Below are positions 12,440 through 25,248 of a stretch of 64,000 nucleotides of DNA, piece after piece. Numbering within the stretch: position 1 is the first letter of the stretch; each line of letters opens with the position of its first letter. The stretch is from Chytriomyces cf. hyalinus JEL632. Its lineage: Eukaryota; Chytridiomycota; Chytridiomycetes; Chytridiales; Chytriomycetaceae. The DNA is taken from positions 124,001 through 188,000 of the forward strand of contig JAIWWG010000061.1 of assembly GCA_025435555.1 (NCBI GenBank), written 5' to 3'. Under the pieces are notes generated by a model that worked only from the letters and a program-made list of their open reading frames with translations, was not told where the DNA came from and did not search any database. Made by a program: the position numbers and the translations under genes.

Positions 12440-12590
12440 AAAACAATGTTGGGTTCTTTCAAATAAACTGCGTTTTTTATTGATTAGTGCTGTGTTGTGG
12501 TGTTATACTGCAATAAGTAATAAGTGTTCAAAATGTAACAACTTGGAGTGGGTGAAAGTGTCGTATGGATAATAAAAAATTGAAAAGTGT

Positions 12591-15500
12591 TCAACCGTTC
12601 TTTAAACTGGCTTTTACCATGCCGCAAATGGTTCTGCGCCTGATTCGGTCCAGACGCGCTTGCAACAAACTCTTTGCAGTGTTAGCGTCCAGCAAGTCTG
12701 CCCGTGCTCTCGACACTCGCAAACTGGCGTCTTGGTTTGCCAGCTCGAGATTTGAGATTTGTGACTGCAATTTAAGAATCTTGGAGCGACTGTCGCTCAG
12801 CGCTCGCTCTAATCGTGTAACTTGGGTGCGGAGAATTGTAATGTAGTCTTTGGATTCAACCGTTTGTGTGATGGTGGATCGTGAAGCATCTGGCGTCATT
12901 TCTGGCAGGAAGTACTCCCCCGTCTCTTCGTCAAATGCTATGTCAAATGTTTCCGATGTAAAGTGAGGAATGACGCTTCCCTGGTAAACGACTGTTGCTG
13001 GAGATTGAATTAAAGTAGCGGTGTTTGACGCAAAGCTCTGTGCTGAAGGCTGCCTACTTCTTGCTTCCTCCCTGCTTGCGTCTACCAACGAACGGGAGGC
13101 CTCCGCGTCCATGGCTTTTGCTTGAACCATTTGTAATCGAATGATTTCCCTGTGGGCAGCTTCTAATTCGTTTTCTAGCTCATCAATGTCCGTTTCTTGG
13201 GCCGTAAAGGCTTCTTCCCAGTCTTTGAGAACGTCAGGAATTGCAGCTAAACTTGCAAGTTTTCCTTCCAGTTCAGAAATCTTTTGGTTCTTCTGCGCAA
13301 ACTGAACTGCAATGATTTCGAACCCTGGATGCGACTGAAGGTCAAACAACGCGGATGCTTCGTCATTTGCCCCCGGGATATCGCGCTGGACTTCGCGCAC
13401 GTGAGTTTCTTTGACGGTCATTACTTCCCTTCGATGAACCTCAATGATCCGAGTGATTTCCTTTTCGTAGTGCTCTTTCATACGAACAAGCTCCAGTTGC
13501 ACGTTCGACAACTCCTGCTCAAGAATTTCGAGGTCCGTTTCTTGCTCTTCGAAAGTCTTTTCCCACTTTTCAAGGACACCTGGAATCGAAGCAACCATTT
13601 CCAACTTCTCTTCAAGCTCCTTGATGCGGTGGTCTTTTCGGAGCAACTCTTGAGAGAGCATGTACCAGTGCTCATCAGTGAATGCAGAGAATATGGACGG
13701 GTCTTGCTGCACTTTCGTGCTTTCAGGTTCGAATGTATCGACGGATCTTGTCGTCACAGTTGTGGTGCTGACAACTTCAGAAGAAACTGGCGCACTTCCT
13801 TTGGGCACGGATCGCATCTCATTCAAGCGACTTTCATGCTGATCCTGCACCTGTGAATCGGGCCGAAGGCGCTTTTGAGCATCCTTTGCATCAGCCAGCT
13901 CTGCTTCTAGTGCCGAGATTGTAGATTGATAATCGCCCACTTCAATGCCGTGCATCACAGTCGCTTTGAGGTGTTGATCAACAGCTGCATCCAATTGACC
14001 AGATGTTGAATCTAGATCCAGTTTCAAGGAGTTGATTTGACCAGATAACTCTCGCGATTGCAACTCCCATTGGCTTTGAATTCGAGATAACTCTCGCGAA
14101 TGCAACTCCCCTTGGCTTTCAATCTGAGCTTTCAGATGCCCGTTTTCGTCCAAAAGAACCGCGATCTGTGACCGCAGAGCATCTATTTCGGAGCTGAATC
14201 CGTTCAGCTGCTCGTCATCCTGGACCTTTGCATTTGGTGAAAGTTGGGAAATTTTCTCATGCAGCCGTTCCACCAGCATTTCATTCTGCTGGTTATGCGA
14301 TATTAAGGCCGCTTCAAGCTCTCTGTTACGGTTGGATTCATCATCATATCGAGCTTTCCAGTTGCTGAGCTCATCAGTGGATCTTGTGTGCAGTTCGATC
14401 GTGGTTTTATGCGCTTCAGCGATGGACTTGAGTTGGTTTTCCAACTCCGGAACTCGGGCAACGGAATCACGTGAACCCGAAAGTTGCCCAAGGACCTCTT
14501 CAAGGCGCTCTTCCAGTCGAGTGATTTCGAGAGACTTCTTTCGTCCAAGATCTTCCTCCTTGTCCAATTTGATCCACAAATTCCTAATTGCACCCATTTG
14601 GTCAGCCAATACTTGAGACCAGACAACAAGAGTATATTTACCGAAGGGCAGCTTCGTCGCTTTCATTGTTTTGAAGCCTAGTTTTCAACTCAGATATGGT
14701 TATCTGACATTGGGATAACTGCGATTCCAGTGCCGAAATTGTGCTTTCGCGCTTTGAAATGCGACTTGCAAGTTCGTTCTGCAAGTATAAATGTTAAAAT
14801 AATGACTCATTGGTTGGGCAAGTACTCACATTGTTGTTCACAGCGTCCATGAGGGCGAGGTACTTTTCTTTCAACGCAGCTTTCAGAGATTCCATAGTCT
14901 CAGTTGTATCGGATGCATGTGTTTGCAGTTTGTCACTCAAAATGGAAGCAAAAGTTTCATGACGCTGCTCCACATTTGCCAAACGCAAGCGCAAGTTGTT
15001 GGCTTCTTCGTTTGATATGGATTCCACGTCACGGATGCTGTGCATTTCAGCTGTTGAAGTCTGACCATTTGAGATGGATCGGAATGAGTCGACAGATGAA
15101 GATTGTATATCTCTGGATGTTGCTGGTAAAGCCACAGGCTGTGACGGAAGGGAAGCATAGGACACGCTTCTACTTGATGCAAGTTGCTCGGCTTGTTGAA
15201 GGCGGTTTTGAGTTTCAGCAAGAAGATTGCATGTTGCCTGATGTTCGTGCTGAAGGTTTTTCATGGAGACGTCATATTGCGTAAGTACAGATTCCAATCG
15301 GATTTCCAGTTCCTGAATCCGCTTTTGAGCTTGTGCTTCGGCCAATTGCATGGCCTTATCTTTGCCATCAAGCACTGTTCGAAGACTCAAGATTTCGGTC
15401 TCATGGTTTTTCATGGAGACGTCATATTGCGTAAGTAGAGATTCGAATCGGACTTCCAGTTCCTGAATCCGCTTTTGAGATTGAGCTTCAGCCAATTGCA

Positions 15501-18500
15501 TGGCCTTGTCTTTGCCATCAAGCACTGTTCGAAGACTCAAGATTTCGGTCTCATGGCGCGAAATTTGCTCCAAGCTGTTCAATCGGTGTTGCGACATCTC
15601 GCTGCACTGTTTCTCCAATGAACTCAAAGAGAACGCCATCGTCGCACGTGTTCTCTCCGACTCACTGGCGCGACCGATCAACTGGTTCATGATTTCCTCG
15701 TGATCCTTCTCCATGCCAGCTATGACAGTATCGTGGTGCTTTTGGATGTGTTCCAACCGGGCTTCAAGCTCTTTGACAACGCGGCTTGAACCAATACTTT
15801 GCGACAGTTCATAATCGCTGTCGAACTTTGACAAAAGCGTTTCGTAGTGCTTTTGCATCGCTTCCAGCCGTTGCTCCAAGCTGCGGGCTTGCTGCTTCAG
15901 AATAGAATGATCTGAGATGAGCGACTGGTGGTCTGATTGCAGCAGCATAAATGCAGTGTCACTCTCTCCCTTCAAATCTTCGACAGTGGATTCAAGTCGC
16001 TGAACCTGATTAGATGACGCAGTGTGAAGACTTCGAGATCGCTGATATTCGGAGGTTATCTGGTTTATGGCTGTGTCATGTTGAAGCTTGAGGTCGTTGA
16101 TTTCAGACTGAAGTTTACGAAGCTGCTCGGACTGCTTCTTTTCCATTTCAGCCGCAGTGTACAGCTGATCTTGGGAGGTTTTGAGTTCCCTTCGAAGGTC
16201 AGAAATTGTTCGCTCGTTATATTGATTGAGAGTCAGCAACTCTTCTTTTTTGACTTCGAGGGAAGCGTTTTCCAAAACTAGAACGCTCCGAGTCCTTTCA
16301 GTTTCACTGATGCGCCCAGCAAAGCCAGAGACGGTAGATTCATGATCCTGCTGGAATTTACCAATGAGCGCCTCGTATTGCTTCAAAGAATGAGCCAGCC
16401 GATCCTCCAATTCGCGCGCCTTGTCAGCCATCACCGACTGAAGAGTTTGAGAGTGTGAAATGTCCCTAGAAAATTTTTCAGACAGAATTTCGTGTTGCTT
16501 CTCGGTCTCAGTCAGACGAGCTTTCAACGACGCTGCACTTGCTTCGGATGCGGAGAGCGCCTTCTTGCATACTTCTAATTCATCAAGTACAATTCGATGC
16601 TTGGCATCCAGCTCATTTTGATTTTGGTGAGCAGCTGATTGAAGGTCGTGCATTTGACGATTCTGCATCTCCTGAAAAATGGGGAGGACATGATTTAAAG
16701 GTACAGGCATGGTGGTGGACACAACAAAAAACACCAACCAGTTCCGCCAGTCTGGAAGCGTTCGATATATTCGTATCACGCGCATTCTGCAGTTCGATCT
16801 CAAGGTTTGATTTTTCCACCTGATAACTCGTGGACAAGTTAACAAATCTCGTTTCAATATTTTGTGACGCCACTTGGCTGGCAGCAAGGAGGCTTTCCAG
16901 CTCCTGAACGCGAACAGATGATGTGAATATTTCACGAGATTTTTGCTGTGACTCCATTGAAACTCGTTCATCAGCCACCTTGCTGAGTTCTCCAATCGTC
17001 GCATGCAAATCTGAAGTGGATTCCATCATTTCTTGCTGTGCACGGACTAATTTCAGGCTGAGAGTCTCGTTTTGAAGATGAACTTGCTGCAATCGGCTGG
17101 CAAGGTCTGTTGACTCTACAAGCAATTTCTGAACTTCCTTTTCGCTTGCTACTTGACGAGACTTTTCCAAAGCGCACTCTTGTCGAAGATCTGCAATGAT
17201 GGACTCCAGTTCTACTCTTGTTTTGATAAGAAGGGATCCAGCATCCTCTGCCCGTTGAACAGCTGCCTCAAGCAGAGCGCATTTCGTATCCAGTTCATTT
17301 TTGATGTCAAATAACTGAATGGTGTGAGCTTTCTTCATTTCAGCCAGTTGAGTTTCGAGTTTTACAACGTTCGCCGATGCTGCTGCGTGAAGGTCTCTCG
17401 TTTCGGCAGATTGCAGCTCCTATATCGAAAACGAATTAGCAATGTCACTTGTTTCAGTTTTATGTTCGTACCAATTCTTTGATTTTTGATTCGGCGGAAA
17501 GGTGAACGTCGCGGGAGATGCTTCGAACATTCGAAAAGGACACCAACTCACTCTCGTGCGCTTCCTTGAGGTCGCGATGACGAGCCTCTAGGTCACCCAG
17601 TTTGGCGGCTGTAGTCTGATGAGACTCGCATTCTAAACGGTGCTTGGTTTGCAATGACGTGATTTCCTTGTCGGCCTTCTCTTGAAATTCGAAGATTTGA
17701 GTTTCCAGGAAATTTGCTTTTGATGTGGCCGATCGGAGATTGCCTTCCATTTCGGCGATTTGCTTTTCAGAGATCTGAATCATATTTTCCAACTCCTGCA
17801 CTCTTGTGTTGGCTGCGGATTGGACTGAGGACAATTCTTCATCTTTCGCTCTAACATCTCGAGCAGCAGCATCTCGCTTCGTCACCTCCTCCTGCAGTTG
17901 AAGCTCCAACTCCTTCACTTGAGCACTTGTTGCGGACTGGACTGACGACAATTCTTCGTCTTTCGCTCTCACATCCCGAGAAACAACATCTCGCTTTGTC
18001 ACCTCCTCTTGCAATTGCCGTTCCAGCTCCTGCACTCGAGCATTTGCTGAGGATTGCATTGCAGATAATTCTTCATCTTTCGCCTTTACGTCCTTGGTAA
18101 TAACATCCTGCTTCATCACCTCCTCCTGTAACTTCCGCTCTAATTCCGCAACTCGGTTCGATGAGTTTCGATACAACGCTTGGGTCTTTCTATGATCGCT
18201 TTCCATTTCTGACAGGAGAATCTCATGCTGCAGCTGCACATGGTCGAACCGCTGTTGAAGATCAGCATACCGGTCGTTCGCCCCTTTACTGAGGCTAGAA
18301 ACTTCCTCATGCATTCGAAGCAGGGCAGCCGTCAGCGCCTCATGTTGACGCTGCTCTTCTTGCAGTCGCAATTCAATGCCTTGAACTTTAAGTGACTCGG
18401 CATCGGCAATCGCAGTTTCTTCCTCCAGCTCGCGATCAAGAGCATCAATCTCTTCATTCGCCTGAGCAAGCTCATTTCGCAGATTCTCACACTCCTCCAA

Positions 18501-21500
18501 ACTTTCCTGATACTGCTTGGTGATGAGTGATAGCGTCACGTTGATGGTAGCGAGCTTCATTTCCAACTTCGATTTGGCTTCTTCCAGTTTGGAACATTCA
18601 GCCTGCATGAGGTCTTCAGAAGCCTTAATCGCCTCTGTTGAACTGACTTTGTGCATTTCGATACTCCTTGACTTGGATTCGACAACGTCATGATGCTCCT
18701 TTTTCAGGTCGACCATTTTTTGCTCCAGTGCCATCAGCATTTCACCTTTTTCAGAAATCTCTTTAACGAGGGTTTGCGAAGTTGTTTGATGCGCAACCAC
18801 CTCCGCCGCCAGCATTGCTTCTTTTCCAGACAGGTTTTCTAATGCCACCGCAAGTTTGGTATTTGTAGCATCGCGGTCCGCAATCATGTTCGATAAATCC
18901 GAGTCCTTTTCAGATATCCTTGCTAATGCTGCGGCAAGTTTGGTTTTCGCGTCATCACGATCCACACTCACAGTTGATAAATTCGCTTTCACGTTCCTCA
19001 AGGATTCATTCACTGCCGACAGCTCTTCTGTGAGTGCCATCGAGCTCGCTTCAAATGCTATCCGGTCGGTTCGGTGGATATCCTCAGATTGCTTCTGCGC
19101 ATGAGAGAGCTCTGTGTGTCTAACTTCCAGTTCGCTAATCTCGGACTTTAAACTAGCTGCTTCTGCAGCCCCCACATCGCTTAATTTTTGAGCCAATACC
19201 TCAAAATGCATGTTCACCGCATCGAGCCGCCTCTCAAGATCCGAAATGACGAGCAACGCCGCTTGATGCAGCTTTTCAACAGCAGCCTTGGCGGCCTCCA
19301 AGGTGGCAAACTCTTCCTTGATGGTGACAATTTCGCTGAAAGCGAGGGCAACTTGATTCTTCAAGACGATGATTTCTGATTTCGCGTTCTCCAATTCCGA
19401 GGCAGCTGCTTCATAGGACGATCGGGTGACATCCAATTCCCTGTTCAAGACATCCACCTTTGCCGTGTATGCAGCAGACATGGTCTCAATTTGCTGGAGC
19501 AAAGAGTCAATACGAGACATGGCTTTCTTCATATCGTCCTCAGTGTAATGCTTGCTTGCGACATTGAATACTTCCGATCGCAATTCTTGCAATCCCTTCA
19601 ATCGCGCTTTCAGATCCGCCACTTCAGCTTTAAGCAGCAACTTTTCATCATCATCGAGGCCCAATCCTCGGCTCAAACTTGTGTTCGACAGGGTAAACGA
19701 TTTTTGATGTGCGCGCGCAGCGTCCTGCTGGGCCAATACCTGGATTTCCAAATCTTCAACCATTTTTTCAAGCTCAATGTTGCGCGACTCCAGCTGATCA
19801 GACTCAGATTTCGCAGCTTTCAAATCAGCAACCGCGGACTGATGAGCTTTTAAAATGTTTGCAAACTGAAGCGCGTCCATATCCGACTGAACTGCTGCGT
19901 CATGGGTTGAGTGAACAAGAGTACTTTTCCTGCGGCCAAGTGACGGCTCTTGATTATTCAGTTCCGTTTGAAGCGAAACGACTCGATCTTTAACGGTCCT
20001 TTGACGGTCCGAAATCATTTCGCTCATATGCATTGCGTCCATGTCTGAAATAGATGACCCAGACGAGGATGAGCCATCCCTCGTGCTACCAGTCCGCATA
20101 GAATGCAAAGTTGCTTGGACTTGATCCAGTTCGCTTTGCAGAATTCCAATCCGAGTTTGCGAGTCTGATAATTTGGTGTTGCTTTCACGTAAAAGAACTT
20201 CCAATTCAGGCACGCGAGCATTCGTTTCCCGAGATTGAGCAAGGTCAAGCAGTACTTCCTCGACGCGTTCCTCCAATCGGGAAATCTCGAGACTTTTTTT
20301 GCGACCAAGATCTTCTTCCGCGTCAAGTTTGATCCAAAGGTTTCTGTTTACGAAAGTCTCATATCAGAACTACCAGCTCATTGAGACTGTTCAAAAAAAT
20401 AAAAGCAAACCTCAGCTCCTCTGTAAGCTCTCCACTATTCCGACGTTTGGCCTTTTCCTTGTCAAAGTTGCTTTGCAGAATATCCGCCCGATTCACGGCA
20501 TCTTCGCATCGTGCCTTCATTTCAGTCACTTCTTGCTCCAGAACCATTCGAGCCTTTTCAATGTCGCCAGCTTCGTTACAATGCTGCTTGAGCGAAGAAA
20601 CACTGGCCGAGACAAGTGCTTCAAGCTGCAACTGCATACTCTGGATACGCTCTGTGCCGACCTGCTGCAGCTGAACTGCACTTTCAAGCTCGAGATTCTT
20701 TGTTCGAAGCACTTCCTGCAAATTTGACACATTGGCCTTGCATTCAACTAAATCAGATGCAATTGCAGCCATGTTGATGCGAAGTTTTTCAGACTGGGAC
20801 CGTTCCTCAGTCATTATGCGTTGATGTTCAAGCAGAAGCATCACGTCATCTTCGGACTGGACACTCGAATGCAACATGAGTGCGGGAGTTGCTTTGGGTC
20901 GAAACTCCATTGCCATTTCGGTATCAGTATGAGATTCGGCATCTTTCGTCTCGGGCTTCGCAATTGGCAACGCTCGTTCCTTTGCGAACAGATTCTGAGA
21001 TTCGCTTAATAGATTGGCATCGTACTGAGTACTGGCTTCAAGGCCGGATGGTGGCGATCGCTCAGTTCGCTCTCTGGCCAAAATGACTTCATGCTCGCTC
21101 AAGAGAATAACCCCGCTTTCGGATTGCGTAGTAGAGTCTATTTTTGATGCAACAGCTTCAATCGACTGATCTTGCGTCGTCTTTGAGACCGGCACCAAGG
21201 GCCGCGATTCACGAAGTCCTTGAATCTCGAGGCAGTGGCGTTCGAGTGCAGCTGAACTCGAAGTCATCAATAGCTCCAATTGAACACGAAGACTTTGAAC
21301 CTGCTCGTTGTGTTCGCGGGTGTTTGCTTCGGATGAAATTCGCTGGCGAAGAATCTGCTCCTCCAAAGTTGTTGTTGACGAATTTGAACTTTGAGTCGAT
21401 GTCGATCCAATCTTTTCGCGCTCAGCATGGAGAATTCGCTCATGCTCGCTGACGGGCATCATGTCAGTGTTGGATTGGGTGCCTGCCTCGGCAACCCCGA

Positions 21501-24500
21501 ACGTACTCGTTCCTTGACTCGCCTCTCTTGCAGTTGTTTCCTTTTTGCGGTTGTATTCTTGCTCCCACAAGTATTGCTCGTCCCTTAACAGCTCCGGATG
21601 ATCGTGCATAAGCATAATTTCTTCTTCAGACTGCGTCGCAACGTTCGCCTTTTTCACGTCTTTCAAGGGAGTTAGATCCAAATCCTCGGCGCCATCCATG
21701 TATCGCAGCTCCTTTTCAACTGCTTCTTGTGCCTGCTTCAGATCCATCACATCAGAGCAATGCCTTCGAAGTGCCGACGCACTTGCGGCTTTGAGTTTCT
21801 CCAGCTTCTCACGCGTTGTTTCGTAATCTTGCGTCTTCAGTTCCACAAGCGACTTTTGATCTTCGAGTTCAAGTTTCAGGGAAGAAATACTAGCTTTCGA
21901 AATGCTTAGGAAATTGGCCGCGCTGACTAGGCTTTCATGCGCTTCTTGACCCTTTAATCGCTCTTCTTCAAGTAGCCGTGCATGCTCTGCAAGAGGAATG
22001 ATTTGAGTTTCAGACTGCGTACTGGCATCTTCGTTGGGCAGACGGAATGAGACGCTGCGAGAGCGACGAGCAGCGTTTGGCTTTTTTAAAAAAAAATCAG
22101 CTCCATGCAAAGTACCACAAAAATAGCCGCTGCCAGGGGCTCACCTTTGACAAAACCTTGATACGTGCTTTCAAAACTTCAACATCATCGCGCATTCTAC
22201 GGTTAAATGCCTCCGCTTTCGACAACTTTTTCTTGGCATCCTCAAGAGTCGTGTTACTCGCCCATCCAAATCGATCCATCAAATCTGAAACAACACCATG
22301 CTCCTTTCCGTTTGCCCTTGATTCATCCGCCGATGATGCAACATCCAAAACACCAAAATCAATGTCTGCATCGGAATCAGCGAAAATGAAGGCGAGTTTC
22401 TGCTCAGCAGTTTCGGCACGACTCAGTGCGGTTGCGAGTGCATCGGTTCCTGCAGACTCTATCCCACGAGGCTGTTCCAGTTTCACAGACTCAATTGCTT
22501 CCGAATGGGAGGCGGATTCGTAGGTGGCTTTCATGGCCTTCATTTGGTTCTGCAGAGAAGTGATTGTTTCAATGTGGCTGCTGCATTCCTTGACGCTTTC
22601 TTCGAGGCTTTGAATTTTCTGAGCACTGGACGATTCTCCTTCGCCCGCTTTTTGAAGTTGAGATTCAAGCTCTTGGATCTGAAACAACAGTAAGTAAGAT
22701 TCTTCGGCGGCCTTTCTCGTTGAAAACAAAGTACCTGAAGCAAAACTTCTTCTTGTCGACCAAGTTCGGCTTCCAGTCCATTAATATACTCTTCAGCGCC
22801 TTCATATGCTTTCTCAACCTTTTCTAGTTTAGCGGTCAGAATCTCAATCTATTTTCAAAAGTAAAATCAGTTATTCAGCGGTCCATTCAAAAGTCTGCTA
22901 GTACATAGACCAACCTTATGCAAAGAAGCTCTTTCATTCGCCTTCATGTAATCAATCTCGTCCTGAAGTCCCTCTTTGCTGTCCTGCGCAAGAGCAGCAC
23001 CATCTCCGCTCGTCACCGCGGGCGCGGGGCCTTTACGCGCAACTGTATCCTCCAGGGCAAAAACTTCTTTCCGTAAAAATCCAACCTGCCCATCTAATTC
23101 CTCTACACGCGTCAAAAACTCTTGCGCAACGCATGTCATTGCCCGCAACTCATGACCCAATCGTTTAATGGTTCGACTTTGAACGTCTACGAGCGAGCTT
23201 CCATGCGCGTCTGTGGAGACTGGGTGAAGATTCGTGCTTGAAACTACGGGTTGACTCGAGCTTCTACTGATGGACGGGGGTGCTGTTGCAGGCGGTAAAG
23301 GCGGAGTGTTGCTGACGCTTGTGCGTCTGTCGGCGGCAATTCGGGGAAGAGGGCTTGCTGCTGGGGTCATGAAATTTGATGTGGTAGTTGAGGATGGAGC
23401 GCGAGATCTGGAACGTTGCATACGGGGCGATTGCTTTGTTGATGGGTGGGAAGCAGGGCCAGAGTTTGTTGGTGTTTTCGATCGTGGGAGTCGAGATTCG
23501 CTTTCAGCAATGGAGATGGATGTGGCCGTGCTTGCGATCGATTCAGTGTCGCTGAAGTCGTGGAGCTGACTGTGTTGGTGGTTGCCAGGGGCATAAGTTG
23601 CATTGCTATACACCCGCCTCACGGTTTCGGTTTTCAATACCGAAAGCTGAAAACAGTGACGCGCATTAGAACTACGAAAGGCCGCAAGGTAGGAATTAAA
23701 GTGGTACCTCATTATTCAGGAAATTACACTGCGCCTTCAGTTTTAAAACGTCTTCGTCTCTCGCCTCCAAGTCCATTCGAAGAGCCTCCATCTCAGACAG
23801 AATAACATCATGCTCGACGGCTTTTTAAAGATACATGTCAGCCGTGTTTCGAACGTGGTCAAGTCTTCGAAGTCAGTCTGACTCACCTCCACTTTTTAAA
23901 ATAGCATTTTCGCTTTTCAACCGATTCACCAACGCGCGCAATGAAACAAGTTCGGTTTCTTGAGCGTCTTCCGTGTTGACGATGGACAATCGATTCAGCT
24001 TTGACGCGCGATTGGAAAATTTAAGGATTCGCATTGTATCCTTGATGTCAACTTCAAGCGGAGATACGCACGAAATGAGGAGGCTTTCACTAGATTCAGG
24101 GATGCGGATCAGAGTTCAAGTTGGATTCGAAAGTCTCCAAGGTATTCCAGGCGGACTCCGCATAGAAGGGGACATGCAAAAGAAAAAAGAAACATACCTT
24201 TTCCCTTCAAAGCAATCCCTTAACGCCCAAGTTAATTTCGACAAGCGATAGTCAACAGAATCCGCTGACGCCGCTCTTGAAACAAGGGTGCGAAGGGCCA
24301 AAAGTCCCGAATTGACGGTAGTTACAGCCGACACGATATTTTCCTTCGTGTCTGCAAGATGGATAAATCGGAGTCTAGAAGATAGAATGGTCGGTTCTGG
24401 TTGAGTTTCCAAATGTTGCTGGCGCAGATGGATAGAATAAATGAGATGCGATCGGGTGGGTGACTTCCGATTCCTCAATGCAGCGTCTAGAATTCTAAAA

Positions 24501-25248
24501 GAGAGGAATGTGTTGGATATGAGTCAAATTGGACATGTTTGTCCGGAAAGAAAAACCAAAATCTTGGCAAAGTCAAACGCACTTGATGGCGTCCGTTGCA
24601 TCATGGACAACAGGGTACTCCGCGCCCACAAATCCAATATCCTGATCATTCCCGACAAGCACATTGTTGTTCGAAATCAAGTCTGTCAGGTCTTCATTGA
24701 GCTGCTCCACAAGCGATACGGACACATTGAATAGGGGTGTCAAATCCGCGTGCGCAATTGTATATTCGTGAATCGAGTCAAACAGATCCGCAAGAGCCCG
24801 ATGCACGCAGTCTGCAGAGACGGAATAGTTGGTTGCGGTTTTGTTCGAGATGGAAGTCTAAAAATAGATGCAGGATTCCATGTGTTCAGTACAAGCACCC
24901 CCGAAGTTTTGATGGGATAAGAGAGAGAGAGAGGATTATGCTCACCCTTCCATAGCATAGCACATCGACATGAGATCCATCGACAAAGCGTCTGACGAGG
25001 GGCCACACAGACTCTGCATAGAGACTGGCTGGGGCCGAGTCGTAGACGGCATCGAAAGTGAACAGAGATGCGCTGGATGCAACTGCAATGGTGCGGTTAT
25101 CAACTAGAGAGACAGCGGGGCTGGGTGTTGGTGTTTGAGTTGGGGCTGGTGGTTCGCCAGGCGGTTGGGATGGCTGGTTCGATAGATTGGATGCACTCGA
25201 TACCGCCGCGTCGGTGGAGGCCGGATTGATGCAAACAACAATCTGCAT
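12591..25248 (-). CDS. Giant kinesin-like protein with degenerate motor and coiled-coil tail
   Basis: About 14 exons and 3,900 codons. Motor exons: 25248-24946, 24857-24583, 24494-24198, 24089-23887. Kinesin landmarks: LFTFDAVYD, VLCYG, a switch I-like KSPTRSHLIYSIHL, SGLLALRTLVS, DYRLSKLTWALRDCFEGK, SLLISCVSPL, TIRILKFSNRASKLN, then a neck-like SLRALVNRLKSENAILKS. The P-loop reads GRTSISNKT instead of GQTGSGKT, and the switch II region reads HLADTKE instead of DLAGSE. A Ser/Pro-rich linker (exon 23647-22916) leads to about 3,000 residues of heptad-rich coiled coil in exons ending near 22146, 20402, 17472, 16740, 14833, 14641 and 12591. Open frames join across every junction (e.g. KIKEL to ELQSAETRDL). 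The N terminus resembles kinesin-4/CENP-E-type layouts; a structural or tethering role is inference. Confidence 0.8.
14440..14592 (-). repeat. Coiled-coil module copy 2 (NLWIKLD module)
   Basis: The exon opening here begins NLWIKLDKEEDLGRKKSLEI, followed by RLEERLEEVLGQL and ARVPELE. It matches copy 1 at about 20195-20345, and both start exactly at an exon border, so the module was probably duplicated with its intron. Confidence 0.8.
15261..15556 (-). repeat. 150-bp tandem duplication in coiled coil
   Basis: Two head-to-tail copies (15261-15410 and 15411-15556) differ at only a handful of bases. Each encodes a 50-residue unit starting HETEILSLRTVLDGKDKAMQ and ending LLTQYDVSMKN or VLTQYDVSMKN. 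Confidence 0.9.
17784..18140 (-). repeat. 117-bp triplicated coiled-coil repeat
   Basis: Three consecutive 39-residue units, each with the core D(V)(R/K)AKDEELS(S/A)(V/M)QS and ending QLQEEVTK. The DNA spacing between equivalent positions (17831, 17948, about 18065) is 117 bp. Confidence 0.88.
20195..20345 (-). repeat. Coiled-coil module copy 1 (NLWIKLD module)
   Basis: Exon start NLWIKLDAEEDLGRKKSLEI, then RLEERVEEVLLDL and ARVPELE; paralogous to 14440-14592 in the same gene. Confidence 0.8.
20830..22030 (-). repeat. Degenerate TQS...EH...ER motif repeats
   Basis: Six or more spaced copies of a roughly 22-residue motif within the giant kinesin-like protein. Examples: STQSETQIIPLAEHARLL, GTQSNTDMMPVSEHERIL, TTQSESGVILLSEHEVIL and SVQSEDDVMLLLEHQRIM, mostly followed by xxER. 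They are separated by unrelated coiled coil, so they look like a selected short motif and not only a recent duplication. Confidence 0.7.

Noticed and set aside
17784-18140. Regularly spaced repeats that might suggest a CRISPR array
   Set aside because: The units are coding, contiguous without unique spacers, and lie in a eukaryotic coiled-coil gene.
12591-25248. Many long open frames on the plus strand opposite the giant coiled-coil gene
   Set aside because: They mirror the codon bias of the minus-strand gene, have no family features, and lack joined exons; shadow frames.
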